Assembly (NCBI GenBank): GCA_029532415.1
Contig: JAQOTA010000071.1
Span: 1,736,001 to 1,800,000 of the forward strand
From: Marasmius tenuissimus
Taxonomy: Eukaryota; Basidiomycota; Agaricomycetes; Agaricales; Marasmiaceae
Length of the DNA stretch: 64,000 nt
Reading direction: 5' to 3'
Shown here: positions 53,647 to 64,000 of the stretch, one piece after another
Layout: each line of letters begins with the position of its first letter
Position numbering within the stretch: position 1 is the first letter of the stretch
Program-made: the position numbers and the translations under genes
The notes under the pieces: model-generated
Seen by the model: the letters and a program-made list of their open reading frames with translations, nothing else
Databases searched by the model: none
Told to the model about the DNA's origin: nothing

Positions 53647-54939
53647 ATGACGCCTCCGCATCTCAACTTGAATCAGTCGAATGCTTCGGTTTATACTCTT
53701 GACACCGTCCACATTGATGACCAAGCACCTCTGCTCACTCCTCAGACCCCCTCCTATGGCGTTGTAACCCCCCGCTCACCAACCCGTCCATCTTCTCGCA
53801 AACTCGTGTTCAATGCTACTTTGAAGATGCTTTGCATATTCCTAGTAAGCTCAATCTTCCTCGGGACTGTTCTTTGGATAGCGTTGCCAACGCTGGAAGA
53901 GTGCGTCTGTCATTGTCTCAATTCTCTTAGCCAACCAATTTCACCTGTGACTTCTCACCAATAGGGAAGATCGACCACAACTGCGAATCCCGAGATCTTT
54001 CGAACAATTGCAGCAACTCAACCTTCTCCTCAAGAAGTACCGTGACATTTACCCGTACCGAATCGTCATATGCTACATCGTCACTTACCTCTTGTAAGTG
54101 TGGTGTGCGACTCCAAACCTGAACTATCTCACTCATCGTTATTCAGTCTCCAAGCCTTCTCCTTGCCCGGTTCTATGTACCTCTCAATCCTCGGCGGTGC
54201 TGTCTGGGGTGTCGCTGCTGCACTACCATTAGCCTGTTGTTGTGTAGCAACCGGCGCCACGCTGTGCTACTTGATTTCCGCTGCCCTTGGTCCAGCCCTC
54301 CTCACTCTTCCAAAGTGGAAAGCGCGTCTGGACAAGTGGGCTCATAAGATACAGGCCAACAAAGAGAATATGATGTCTTTTCTCATCGTCCTCCGCATCG
54401 CGCCTCTGCCTCCTCATTGGATGGTCAATATCATTGCACCACACGTGGGCATAGGCATCATTCCGTTTTGGATCAGCACTGCTTTGGGCATACTAGGTGT
54501 CACCGTTATCCATACCACGATTGGCAGCGGGTTAGACGAAATGACGAGCGCGGACGACTTCCACCTCTTGAGTTGGAAGAACTTCTTGGGGCTCAGCGCA
54601 ATCGTTGTTGGAGTTCTTATTCCCGTCGGCTTGCGATACTACTTCAGGAAAGAAGTGGCAGACGTGGGTACCGTAGAAGGAGCTGAGGGCGAAGAGGCAT
54701 TGGACATGGCGGGCGCGGATCCGGACGCGGAGGGAGACCAAATTCTAGCAGTCGGACCCAGGACGGCGGCCCACAAGATGAAATCGGGCAGCAGCTCCCT
54801 GGCTACGAATCCAACTTACTACGACGACGAGAATGATGAGCTTGACGACGAAGACGATGATGGGGACATCATACTCGAAGCTGGACCCGCATTGGTACCC
54901 AGTGAAAGTGTGAAGGATCGAGTCGAACACCAAGACTGA
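53647..54939 (+). CDS. TMEM41/Tvp38-like VTT-domain membrane protein
   Basis: Exons: 53647-53900, 53965-54093, 54147-54939; 391 residues. A cytosolic N-terminus is followed by a membrane segment (about residues 57-80). The VTT (SNARE-associated Golgi protein, PF09335) region begins at about residue 128 with FLQAFSLPGSMYLSILGGAV, then CCVATGATLCYLIS, and has the typical R-I-A-P-x-P-x-W-M-V-N motif (LRIAPLPPHWMVNIIAPHVG). The sequence is closer to animal TMEM41B than to yeast Tvp38. TMEM41B proteins are ER scramblases acting in lipid traffic and autophagy; whether this one does so is inferred. The C-terminal tail is very acidic (DDENDELDDEDDDGD). The ATG at 53647 is the first in frame; the frame extends 12 bases upstream without an ATG. 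Confidence 0.85.
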
Positions 54940-55510
54940 TCAACGACCATGTACATTTTGACGAGTTATACATAGATATTTATTTCGCATCCAGTAACCT
55001 ACTCGCCGCATTGTACTTACATGTACGCTGTACTTACTTGGGGAAAACCCATCATGACCTTTAGTTCCAAATGGCGCTAAAGCCGCTAACCCTCTCCGAA
55101 AGCATCGCAAAAGTACAAACGGATAAGATTGCGAGGACTGACCCTCAGGGAGCCTAAAATGACCTTGCATATTGTCAAAGCTACGACCCTCTATGGCGAG
55201 AGCGACGAGAAAATAATCTCAGGGATTGGATGCAATTTTTCCAAGTTTGAAGACAACGGACTCATTATTTTTCCTTACTTCGGCCTATAGGGATTACATA
55301 GGTTTTGTAAACAACAGACAACAATCGCCTGGTAGTCGGTCGACTCCCACCAGCCAACTCGTCCCTTCCCAGCGACGACCGCTAGCACTGCTGCTCACTG
55401 CCCTCAACGTCGTCGTCGTCGCGACAGACGTCGTACTCGACACCTACGGCCCTTCGTTGACCGATCTGTCCACCTCTTCCTCCTCCATCTCCAACGGCCT
55501 TCACTGAGCC
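54940..55510. other. Intergenic / 5' region of the ARID gene
   Basis: The 3' end of the TMEM41-like gene and the 5' UTR of the ARID gene. A 93-codon frame (55226-55507, +) ends 3 bp before the ARID-gene ATG; it has no domain and is more likely leader sequence. CT-rich runs near 55380-55500 are typical of a fungal 5' UTR. Confidence 0.45.
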
Positions 55511-58500
55511 ATGCTTCCCCATCTACAGCCGCTCTCCCAGCAGCATCAGCCCCACCACCTTCAGCAGCAACAGCAGCAGCAACAACAACAAGGTCAACAG
55601 AACGACCACCATCACCTCGGCATGCCTCCTTTTTCAGAGCAGAGAAATCCCTGGTTTCAGCAACAGCAAATGCTCCAGATGCGCAATCAGTCGCAGAACG
55701 GTCCTGACATGTCCAACTCGTCAGTTCCTCAGCAGGTACCGTACATTTCGTTCTTGTTCTTGCTTCGCCCTCCTCGCTGCTCCTACATCCTCGAGAGTAG
55801 CCGAGTAGTGGTCTCGAAACTCCGACCAGCCCCCATTCGTCCATTACGTCTGTCTGCGAACTTGGAAGTGCTGATTCCTCCTTTTTTTTTGTGTTCGAAA
55901 CTTACTCAGATGGCCGAGTTAATACGAAATCAGAACATGAACCGCATATCCAACCAACAACAGAATTTCGGTTTCGCAATGGGCAACCACGGCATGAACC
56001 CTAATCAGCCCTCGTTTCTCGACCAACAGAACCAGACCAACCCTCAAAACCGCATGTCTCCTCTCGGTTTTCCCAACAACATGGGCGGTCCTGGTGGCCT
56101 GCAAGGCCAAAACCCAGGAAACTTCAACCCTGCCATGAACCGTAACGCCATGATGTTCCAAGCATTGCAACGGGACCAAAACAACAATCGACAGTTGGAA
56201 CTCATGAGCCTCGCACAAAATCAGCAGAATCAGAACGGTCCGTTCAATCTCGCCAACCGATTGGGAGCAGCAGGCATGCCTACCCATCAGGGGAGTCCTT
56301 TTCCAGGTGGCCCCCCACCTGGGATGAACCAGTCTGGAGGCCCTTCTCAGGGCGATCTTATGCCTACCGGTGGTGCCGAAGCCATGCGCCGTCCGTCTCC
56401 ACACCCTCACCCTCCCAATCAGCCCACGCAGCAACCTGCAGCAGGTGCCCAACCTGGCCCTCCCTTCGGAAATCCGCAACCGCCTCAAATGCCAGGCGCG
56501 ATGAACAACGGTGGACGACTGGTTCTTCTCTCGGAGCTTCAGGATAGGCAGAATGCTATGAGGAACGCTTTGACTCAACTTGAGTTTTCGATCCGGAGTC
56601 TGACCGCTGCTCGCTCTCAGATGCCAGACCAGGTCTTCTCCCAGAAGATGCGGGCATTCACCTTAGACTTGAATCAGAAGCGGGATGGTTTACAGAGAGT
56701 CACAGCGCTCATCAATCAGATGACCTCCCAAGGAAGAACGCATATGTGAGTAGCATCGTTCTGGTTTTCGCGAAGTATATCCTTCTCACCTGCCGCGATC
56801 CACGCAGGACTTTGCCTGTGGCCCAGCCACCCGGTGGACCAGCGGTTTCGGGGGGTCAACCTTGGATGCAGCCAGGAATGCCGAATAACTCGTTACAGCC
56901 CCCGTCTTTCGCACCCCCTGGCATGCCGGGTGGTCCGAACACCCAGGCTTCCCAAGGTCAGCCCACTGGTCAGCCTAGCCCTTCACCAGGTCACGTACCC
57001 GCTGTTCCCCTGTTCGACCTGGCAGTATTCCCCCCCACAACCCCAATTCCAGTCCCTTCTCTCATCCGGGTCAATCCAACCCTTCGAATCTCCCATTCAA
57101 CAATATAGGCGCTCCCAATAACGCTCAAGCACCTCAACCTGGCGGAGGGATGCCTAATAATCCCGCTGCCGCTAATTCGGGACCAAACATGCTGAATCCG
57201 CCGTCATTTCCCATGCCCCAACAGTATCCACCTCTTGCTAAGGATCGGTTTCTCGTCACCTACAAGAACTTCTGCAATCAAAAACGCCTTGTGCATGATC
57301 AATCACTGTTGTCTAGCGAGAACCTGAATATCGACTTGCATACCCTCCATTCAGAAGTAATGAGGGAGGGTGGCTGGGGACCCGTAAGTCCGTGGTGTAA
57401 CTTCTAGACAGTTGGAACTAAACATTCTTCGTTTGTTAGGTACAACAAAAAGACCTCTGGGCAGTCATTGCAGGCCGAATGGGATGCGTGCAGTTCCCAG
57501 GAACCCCCTCCGAACCTCCCAAGTCTGGGCCAGGCGCTGCTGACCGCGTCGCACATGTATACAAGTCATATCTGGCCGAGTTTGACCGCATCTACATGAA
57601 CTCAGTGCAGAACGAGTACCGGCGCAAAATCCTCTTGCAGCAATTGAGCACGAATCAGTTGAAAGGCATGAATCCCCAACAAATGCGGATGCTGGTCCAA
57701 GTTTCGGATGTCCCGGTCGCCGAACTCAGAGGCAAAGTGCCAGATGAGATGCTCCGCGTGTTAGAGACCAATCGACAAATGCTACAGCTCATGAAGCAGG
57801 ATCAGAACTTGTTCCATGGAAATCTTCGGCCCCCGGCCCAACCCTCTAACCCTGGAGTGCCCGTCGGTCCTGACGCTGGTATGCCCAGTCAACCACCATT
57901 CAACAATTCCATGCAGCGTATAGGTGGTGGTATCGCGGGACTGCCTCCGAATAACCATCAAGGATCTACTCAGAGTGCCAGGCTTCACGCCGCGCTGCAA
58001 GAAATCCAGTTCATGAAGCAGGAGTACATACCAAAGGGTATGTTCATTTTCGTTTCAATGTCCGATTGCAGACTCACATGGCATTGTTAGTTGCGACCCT
58101 CCCTCACGTGGAGGTATCAAATGACCAACGTCTAGAGTACAACAATTTGTTGGAGCAAGCCCATCGCACCTCGCAGGAAGTGGAAAGAAAGCTGCCTTTC
58201 TTCCATGTTGCATTGTCGGCGAAACAGCCGGATCCCAGTAGTAGCACCAGGAAGCTGGTTACCCACGTATGGAACTCCAGTTTTATCTTCGATCCTCGTT
58301 CTGACCAGCTTTCCCACAGATTATCAATATCCAGCAGCAGAGGCAGATGATTGGATTTAGCACGCCGCGATTTATCCTGTCACTCCAGGATTTACGCGCA
58401 GCGCAGGGTATTCTTAACACAGCACTGGAGTATGTCGCCACCCATTGGAAGGCGGTTGCCACAGCTGGCGTCACCATGCCTGGTACCGGCCCTGGTCCTG

Positions 58501-59711
58501 GCCCTGGGATGCAGATACCTGCTCGTCCTCCAACTCAGCCGCCAGTCAACCCTCAGGGAGTTAATTCACGTGGGTCTCCTCCTCAAATCCCGCCTGCTCA
58601 CCCAAGCCCTCCCATTCCTCGCCCACTACCCAACCTGCAACCTCCTCCACCTGGGCCGAAGAAGAAGGGGACGACACCGTTGATGTCGGCTGCGTCACCT
58701 CCAAACGGTACCGCTATCAACACGCCCACGCCCCCTGCTAATCCTTCCACACCCGCTGCAAATGCGCCCACGCCGACCGTCAGTTCCCCGCAAACACCAA
58801 AATCTCCCAAGGGCAAAGCCCAAAAGCCACCGCGGGCAGCCCAAAAGCCACGACGACCATCCACGACTGTTCCGAAACCTAACGTCACGCCAACAGCTAC
58901 GCCCCTTACCGAATCCGCACAAATACCCGCGCCAACAGGGACGAACGGTTTAAAGCGTCCACGAGAAGACGATGAGGTCCCACCCCCGTCGATGAATGGG
59001 GCGGGCGGTGCACCATCCACGAATAACGCCATTGCAGGACCAAGTTCGCAGGCGAATGGCCCGGCTAACGAACCCTCTCCACCGAAGAAGTTCAAGACGG
59101 AGTGGGATGGACCTCCTAGTGAGGAGTTGATCAAGAAGGAGGAAGCCGTCGAAAACATCAAGACTGAGGAAGATGCGAGTAGGTTCCTAGAGCAGATGAC
59201 TCAGCTCATCCAGATGTCGAACAACGAAGATGGCAGTGGGAATTCGTTGTCTCAGGACATATCGGAGACGTTGGATATGATCTTGAAGGGTTGCAGTGCT
59301 GCTCCAGACGGCGATAACGGTACTGGTCTGTCGTCGATGCTTGGTGGAGACCTCAATGGTTCAGGTGCAGGATCGTCGTCACCGGTGAAGGAGGAATACG
59401 AATTGTCGGAGCTGTTCGACTTTTCGTCCTACGCTGCACATGAGGACGACGCAGGATCCAAGGCCAACACCCCTGACCTCGTCTCGTCTTCATCAACGAA
59501 TCCTAGTCCAGAATCTGGCTCGGAAACGGATCCCGCACATCATGCGTCAGTCTTGAGCGAGAGTAAGCTGGAAGAATTTTCGGATCCTTTACGGCTCGGA
59601 GGGCTCAAGGAAATAGACGGTGGAGAGTCTGCGTTTTTCCAGTCTAATGAATGGAAATGGGACGCACCGATGACCACCTTAGATCAACCTTGGGCTATAT
59701 TCAACTCATAG
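55511..59711 (+). CDS. SWI1: SWI1-like ARID subunit of SWI/SNF chromatin remodeller
   Basis: Exons: 55511-55735, 55910-56745, 56808-57383, 57440-58037, 58091-58266, 58320-59711. The summed length is 3803 nt, one short of a multiple of three; the frame breaks at a C7 run (57030-57036), and one extra C would give about 1267 residues. The N-terminus is Gln-rich (poly-Q at residues 19-36), followed by Asn/Gln/Pro/Met-rich low complexity. An ARID domain lies at about residues 498-600: RFLVTYKNFCNQKRL, IDLHTLHSEVMREGGWGPV, KDLWAVIAGRMG, YKSYLAEFDRIYM. After it come helical and Pro/Ser-rich regions, a basic KRPREDDE patch and an acidic C-terminus. Q/N-rich N-terminus plus ARID is the SWI1 layout; SWI1 helps the complex bind DNA and activators. 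The symbol is by architecture, not by proven orthology. Confidence 0.75.
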
Positions 59712-60165
59712 CACATCGAGGAGGGGGAGGGCTTATGACATCTGTTGTGTATTTTTGCTTTGACTTTTCCCTACTATTCTCTTTCCTTCCGATATCGTTA
59801 TGTACAGTTTTTACATATATCTAGCAATAATAATAGGCTGTATTTCCTCGTCTTTTATTTTATATCTCCTCGGAGCTGCTGATCTCTTTTTTCTTCTCTT
59901 TCCTCTTCTATCCCCGACGCTGTCTCCTGCCTAGTCTTTATATCTGTGTCCTCTGTCCCACCACTAGTCTCCTCTCGTCTCCTTTTTGGTTACCTGCTCT
60001 CTGTATTGCTACCTGTTGTTACCCGCTATCGCTCTTATATATATCAGACTGAAACTTCAAAAGACGGCGTTGACCTTCGTGCTAATGCGCAGCGCTCAGT
60101 ACTCGGTGCTGAGATGATAGGTAGGCAACTCTGTGGCTGTGCGATAAAGGCAATATCGAATTCAC
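59712..60165. other. Intergenic between ARID gene and J-domain gene
   Basis: The 3' UTR of the ARID gene (T-rich, with ATATATCTAGCAATAATAAT near 59813) and the CT-rich promoter and leader of the next gene. No gene seen. Confidence 0.4.
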
Positions 60166-61469
60166 ATGTCTAACCCTGTGAACCGTACAACTCGAACCTC
60201 AACGGCCTCGACTTCCCCCCCAGTTTCTGCGCTGGCATTGAGCCATTTCCCATCGAAATGCTCTCGTATGCGCTATCCACAGGTATGGCCGTCCCTCAAT
60301 CCAAAATTCTGTTCTGACAAGGCTCTAGCTTCCAGTTACTTTCATCTACCCGTCGATGAAGAAGAAGATAAAGATATCCTCTCCTACGAGCGGAAATACT
60401 TGACATGGACAGCAGAACCGTCGCCCTCCTCCTCATCTTCATCCGCACCGCCCTCATCCTACTCGTCTATACCGTCTACATCGACAGACATTCGGGATTC
60501 GGACTCACAGCAGGCCGACTCTGAAAAGAACGAGACTGTGCAAGGAGTTCTTGCCAACGACGATCTGTATCAGATCCTAGGTGTTCCCCAATCATCCCCT
60601 CTCGATAAGATGGCACTTCGCAAAGCCTATCTCTCAAGAAGTCGCGCTTGTCATCCAGAGTACGTTCCCAGTCCTTTCTCTACCCGCCCAGGGCCCCAAC
60701 ACTGACTCCGGTGGCGCACCAAGTAAATTTCCGATAAACAATGCCTCAGCTACTCTAGCCTTTCAGAAAGTCGCAGTTGCATACAACATCTTGAGCAATC
60801 CTTCTTCGAAACGACTGTACGATTCGCGATCTCCATCGTCAGAGTACGACGTCTTTGCAGTCCGGCCGAGTGGATTTGCGGAGGAAACCTTCCGAGGAGT
60901 GGTGATCAGCGTTTTCAATGATTTTCTGGATGGGGACATGGAGGTTATCAAGACGTTCCTCAGTACGTGATCCTGCCTTTATATACTTCGGAAATTCTAA
61001 AATGAGCACTCGGCCATAGGAGCTGTCAGTGACATCAATCCTTCGCTCAGTCTAGGCGAAGATGGCATAGACTCGGTGTTAATTGCGCTTCAAAACATTC
61101 GCGAAAGAGCACTCTGTGAGTGCTTCTGTAGTGAAACAGGTCCCCCCACTCATTGTTCTGTCGCTAGCCTGTAGAACTTGCCTCTTCGCGCTGCATGGCG
61201 AATTCCACCGCCTCCTTGAAACAAAAGAGGCTCTTCAACGTCTCTCTTGCCTCGACTTGTTTGGACGATCAAGACTCACCATACAACTTACCCGGATCAC
61301 CCTCAGCATCCCAATCGCGGTTGAAACCGCCCTCCTAGAACAAAAGGCTATCTACGGAACTGGCGGCGTCGACAAAGATCGGAACGCAGTCCTCTTACCT
61401 CGCCACCTCGCAGGCCTCATTCGGAGTATTGATTTTGGGTTGCAGAGGCTTGAACGGATGCTCAAATAG
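60166..61469 (+). CDS. J-domain (DnaJ/HSP40-like) protein
   Basis: Exons: 60166-60659, 60724-60962, 61020-61115, 61168-61469; 376 residues. The J domain covers about residues 132-198: DLYQILGVPQSSPLDKMALR, then HPDKF, then FQKVAVAYNILSNPSSKRLY. The HPD signature is created only by splicing: exon 1 ends in CATCCAGA and exon 2 adds TAAATTT. The N-terminal third is Ser-rich and acidic; the C-terminus (SCRTCLFALHGEFHRLLETK, LLPRHLAGLIRSIDFGLQRL) is helical and has no Gly/Phe or zinc region, so it is a class C J protein. It would stimulate an Hsp70; the client is unknown. It converges with the Dus2 gene, 327 bp apart. Confidence 0.82.
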
Positions 61470-61796
61470 CATAGCTACCTTTCTCTTTCATCTATTTTTT
61501 GGGTCCCGACGTCCCCTTCATATGCATGCATGATTCACTCATTAGAGACATTTCGTTCTTTTAGCTCATTCCGCTGTATCTTTAGATATTTATCATTATC
61601 GCTATAGAACTTATCTCTTCGTACGTGAACACCGAAGTTCACTGCAAGCTTTTCAAATCTGTCGGAAGTTGTACAAACTCATCATAATTGTGGAAATCTG
61701 GACTTGTCATTATGTACCCCCTTCAACGTCGATTCGTATAAGCCGAGAATGAAATTAAACTACCGTACACATAAAGTAGAATATAAAAACGATACA
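61470..61796. other. Convergent 3' ends of the J-domain and Dus2 genes
   Basis: AT-rich 327 bp between two stop codons on opposite strands. It must contain both 3' UTRs and polyadenylation signals. No gene is seen. Confidence 0.45.
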
Positions 61797-63370
61797 CTAC
61801 ACGATAATCCCACCACCTGGAGTGGGGGTCAATGGCCCTTCACCAGTGATCATCGCAGGAATGTTGCGAGGCAACTGGTCTAGAGCCAACCGCGGGGCAC
61901 CAGAACCGGGCGGCTCTGGGTTTTGCGTACCTTCCGGCGTGAAGAACGCAGCCTCGCCTTCAGCGTCCGCCTCCTCCTCCTCCCCCTCCGTTGCCTCTGT
62001 CTCTGTTTCTGCTGTCACGGGGAGATGAGTTGCCGAAGACCGTGACTCTATGGCTCTAACAATGTCCTTGAAATCTTCTTCTCCAGTCCACGAACCCGCG
62101 ATTTTGGCGACATCGTCGAATGAACGACCTTTCACTACGGCGTCCCTGATGCGTTTCTCTTCAGCCTTGTTACTGTTGGTGAAACCGCCTTTGAATTGCG
62201 CCACACAGAACTTGGTGAGCGACCAGTGATTGCCGAGATACTTTGACTGTAAATCACGGAGTGAAGTCAGCATGGAGGTGATGATCGACACGGAAAAGAC
62301 ACAAACCAAACGGAGGTATGCTGGAACAAGTGTTTTGTGAACGTCGGTAAGGGGTGTCATGGAAAACGCAGAAGGGTTCGACTCGGCTGCTCTTGCTATC
62401 ATAACGGAGTGTGCACCTAGTTGGAAAATTTGGATCAGTAACCGGAAAACCAAGTATCATCACCTCGAGATAGGCACCTGTAACATCAAGCACACGTTTC
62501 GCATCGGCCGCACCGAGACAATCGCCATTCTCTAGTACTGGTATTCCTTTCCCCATGCCTTCGACAAATTCTACGATCTCCTTCAGCCTAGTGATGACAG
62601 CCGGATCCTTCTCCCTCATACTCCTCGTCCGACAGTGGACTGTCAACGCGCTAATCCCAGTGTTCACAATCCTCTCTACGAGCTTCAGCGTATCTTCCTG
62701 CGAAGGTAACAGTCGTATCTTGGCCGTCACCGTAATCTCCGGAGGCATAGCTTCCCTCAGCGCAGTCAAGATAGAACACAACAGATCGGGATTTGTGAGT
62801 AGGGCAGCACCCATTCCGGCATGAGTCGAGAAAGGTTTCGGGCACCCGCAGTTGAGGTCTATACCAGAAACGTCCTGCATTACTGTTTTGGCGGCCTGAA
62901 CTGCGAGTTCTGGGTCTGCAGATCCAAGTTGGTAGATGAGGTATGGTTTCTCGATTGGGTGTGTCGTCCATATTGCTCGAGACTTGCCGTTGTACGAGAC
63001 AACACCGGTGACAGCTGAATAAAGGCGTTCAACGCAAAAATCGGAGAGACAAAGGATAACATGAAACTCACGGTCCACCACCCTCTCCGCGTGTAGGATT
63101 GCTTTATCAACCGTCTCCGGGCCCCACACCAGCTTTGCACCATGTTTCAAGGAGAATAGACGAGTTGGAACTGATTCAACAATAGAACGCGGACTGTTTA
63201 GAATGATAATAAAGATATTTGTAGCTGATTCTGCACATACGAGCGCCAGAACGAACCATAGGAGCAAGAACTACTCCATCCTTGAAGCTTTCCGACGTCA
63301 AATGATCCAATTTGATTCTCTTTGGGCTGCGTGGAGGGGGAGGAGATGAAGAGAGAGGACGTCTGGACAT
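61797..63370 (-). CDS. DUS2: tRNA-dihydrouridine(20) synthase, Dus2 family
   Basis: Exons: 63370-63241, 63170-63072, 63014-62478, 62416-62307, 62246-61797; phases agree and give 441 residues. The FMN-binding TIM-barrel opens with VVLAPMVRSG (about residue 34), then LPTRLFSLKHGAKLVW. The catalytic Cys lies in DLNCGCPKPFSTHAGMGAAL (about residue 134). Further conserved motifs are AKIRLLPSQEDTLKLVERI, LTVHCRTRSMREKDPA, VLENGDCLG and SVMIARAAESNPSAF. GCPK-x-FST-x-x-GMGAAL is typical of Dus2 (yeast SMM1), which reduces U20 in the D-loop of cytosolic tRNAs using FMN and NAD(P)H. The C-terminus is Glu/Pro rich, with no visible double-stranded-RNA-binding domain. A longer in-frame start at 63628 is possible but would overlap the divergent gene. 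Confidence 0.9.
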
Positions 63371-63514
63371 GACAATTCGAGTCAGAATTGGGGATCGACA
63401 ATTTGGCAAGATGGCAAAAAGCATCACTGATTTTTTGCCGGCGGCAAATCTATAGAAATATCCTGCCCGTTGCTCACAACCCTTGAAGTTGACGTTCTCC
63501 TCGACCCTTACACG
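63371..63514. promoter_or_regulatory. Short divergent promoter, DUS2 / unknown gene
   Basis: The two start codons are 144 bp apart and point away from each other. It contains GCCGGCGGC near 63437, no clear TATA. A shared promoter is likely. Confidence 0.5.
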
Positions 63515-64000
63515 ATGGCCGGTGCTAATTATATGGGTGGCAGGAGGTATCTCCTGTTGAAATCTACTTCTCGTTATTCTCTTGCTGATTAGCATCAGAA
63601 ACGCGGCGAAATCTCGAGCCAAAGACAAAACGACCCGTGCTCAGAACCGGTTCTTCGGTCAACGACGCCTCAACCTTGCTACTCAGAGGTTGACTGAAGG
63701 GAAAGGCCCTGGGTCTATGAAACTACTTTCCGCGACGCGTTCGATCCCAGATATCTCTCTTTCACATGCCAGAAAGCACCAGGACCCTCTAGAAGATGAC
63801 CTAGACGCATACATTCCACCACCGATCCATATAGCACCATGCTTGCCAACTTCAGAGGGCCGTCTGAAGGACCTGAACAAAGAGAACAGCGGCTCTTCAT
63901 CGTCTGGCAAGACTTCAAGGGTGCTCGAGGCAATTGACACAACCGAACGTACGTGCTAGCTCCATTCTTTGACGATTGGATCGTGCTCACTGTTCGAACG
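63515..64000 (+). CDS. Partial unknown gene, runs off the window
   Basis: Exon 1 is 63515-63546 (MAGANYMGGR); the GTATCT...GATTAG intron (63547-63592) joins in phase to exon 2, 63593 to about 63948, which gives SIRNAAKSRAKDKTTRAQNR, FFGQRRLNLATQRLTEGKGP and DDLDAYIPPPIHIAP, then a Ser-rich stretch. A GTACGT donor follows at 63949, so the gene continues beyond 64000. The N-terminus is basic and probably disordered. No family recognised. Confidence 0.6.

Noticed and set aside
55226..55507. 93-codon frame just before the ARID gene as a separate protein
   Set aside because: It ends 3 bp before the ARID ATG, is Ser/Thr-rich because of a CT-rich leader, and has no domain.
55404..55844. 146-codon minus-strand frame opposite the ARID gene
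   Set aside because: It is the shadow of the Gln-rich and GC-rich coding strand.
58598..59161. 187-codon minus-strand Gly/Val-rich frame
   Set aside because: Shadow of the Pro/Ala/Thr-rich C-terminal part of the ARID protein.
61797..63628. Longer Dus2 protein starting at 63628
   Set aside because: The extension would overlap the first two exons of the divergent gene and adds no mitochondrial or domain signal; ATG 63370 fits better.

Overview
This window reads as nuclear DNA of a filamentous basidiomycete, most likely an agaricomycete. Genes carry many short (about 45-130 bp) GT-AG introns, the proteins are of fungal type (Zn2Cys6 regulator, SWI1-like ARID protein, Dus2, TMEM41/Tvp38-like protein), and much of the sequence is LTR and Tad1-like LINE retrotransposon. 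No rRNA, tRNA, CRISPR array or bacterial-style operon was seen.

Layout. Bases 1 to about 50,000 are a transposon-dense, decaying region; bases 50,220 to 64,000 are a compact, intact, conserved gene block. (a) 1-7,740: a 50-bp-TIR MITE, then a Ty1/copia element (868-6933) sitting inside a decayed gene whose downstream half looks like a 2-oxoglutarate/Fe(II) dioxygenase of TET/JBP style. (b) 7,741-14,258: mostly non-coding, with an LTR remnant, an unusual array of palindromes on a 2-or-3 helical-turn spacing, two nested solo LTRs and a broken hypothetical gene. (c) 14,259-22,257: three Tad1-like LINE copies, two of them head to head and the third nearly full length. (d) 22,385-38,013: a run of minus-strand, multi-exon, lineage-specific genes: a coiled-coil fragment, a chromodomain plus Cys-rich gene, a RING gene, membrane proteins and a WD40-like gene. 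Several are broken by solo LTRs or by TGA codons. (e) 38,181-49,570: a nest of transposons. A second copia element (minus) carries a solo LTR, which carries a hAT-like non-autonomous element, which carries another solo LTR. A second hAT-like copy interrupts another ORF. (f) 50,220-64,000: Zn2Cys6 factor (-), TMEM41-like protein (+), SWI1-like ARID protein (+), J-domain protein (+), Dus2 (-) and a partial gene (+).

Two themes tie the repeat region together. First, insertion history can be read from target-site duplications; in two cases deleting the insert plus one duplicate restores an open reading frame. Second, most premature stops in elements and degenerate genes are TGA where CGA is expected, seen directly by comparing copies. 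This suggests CpG-methylation-driven decay. The conserved block shows no such stops; its one anomaly is an apparent 1-nt gap in a C7 run of the ARID gene.

Exon boundaries were placed by eye from splice consensus and reading-frame phase. Assignments to families are from motif recognition without database searches.
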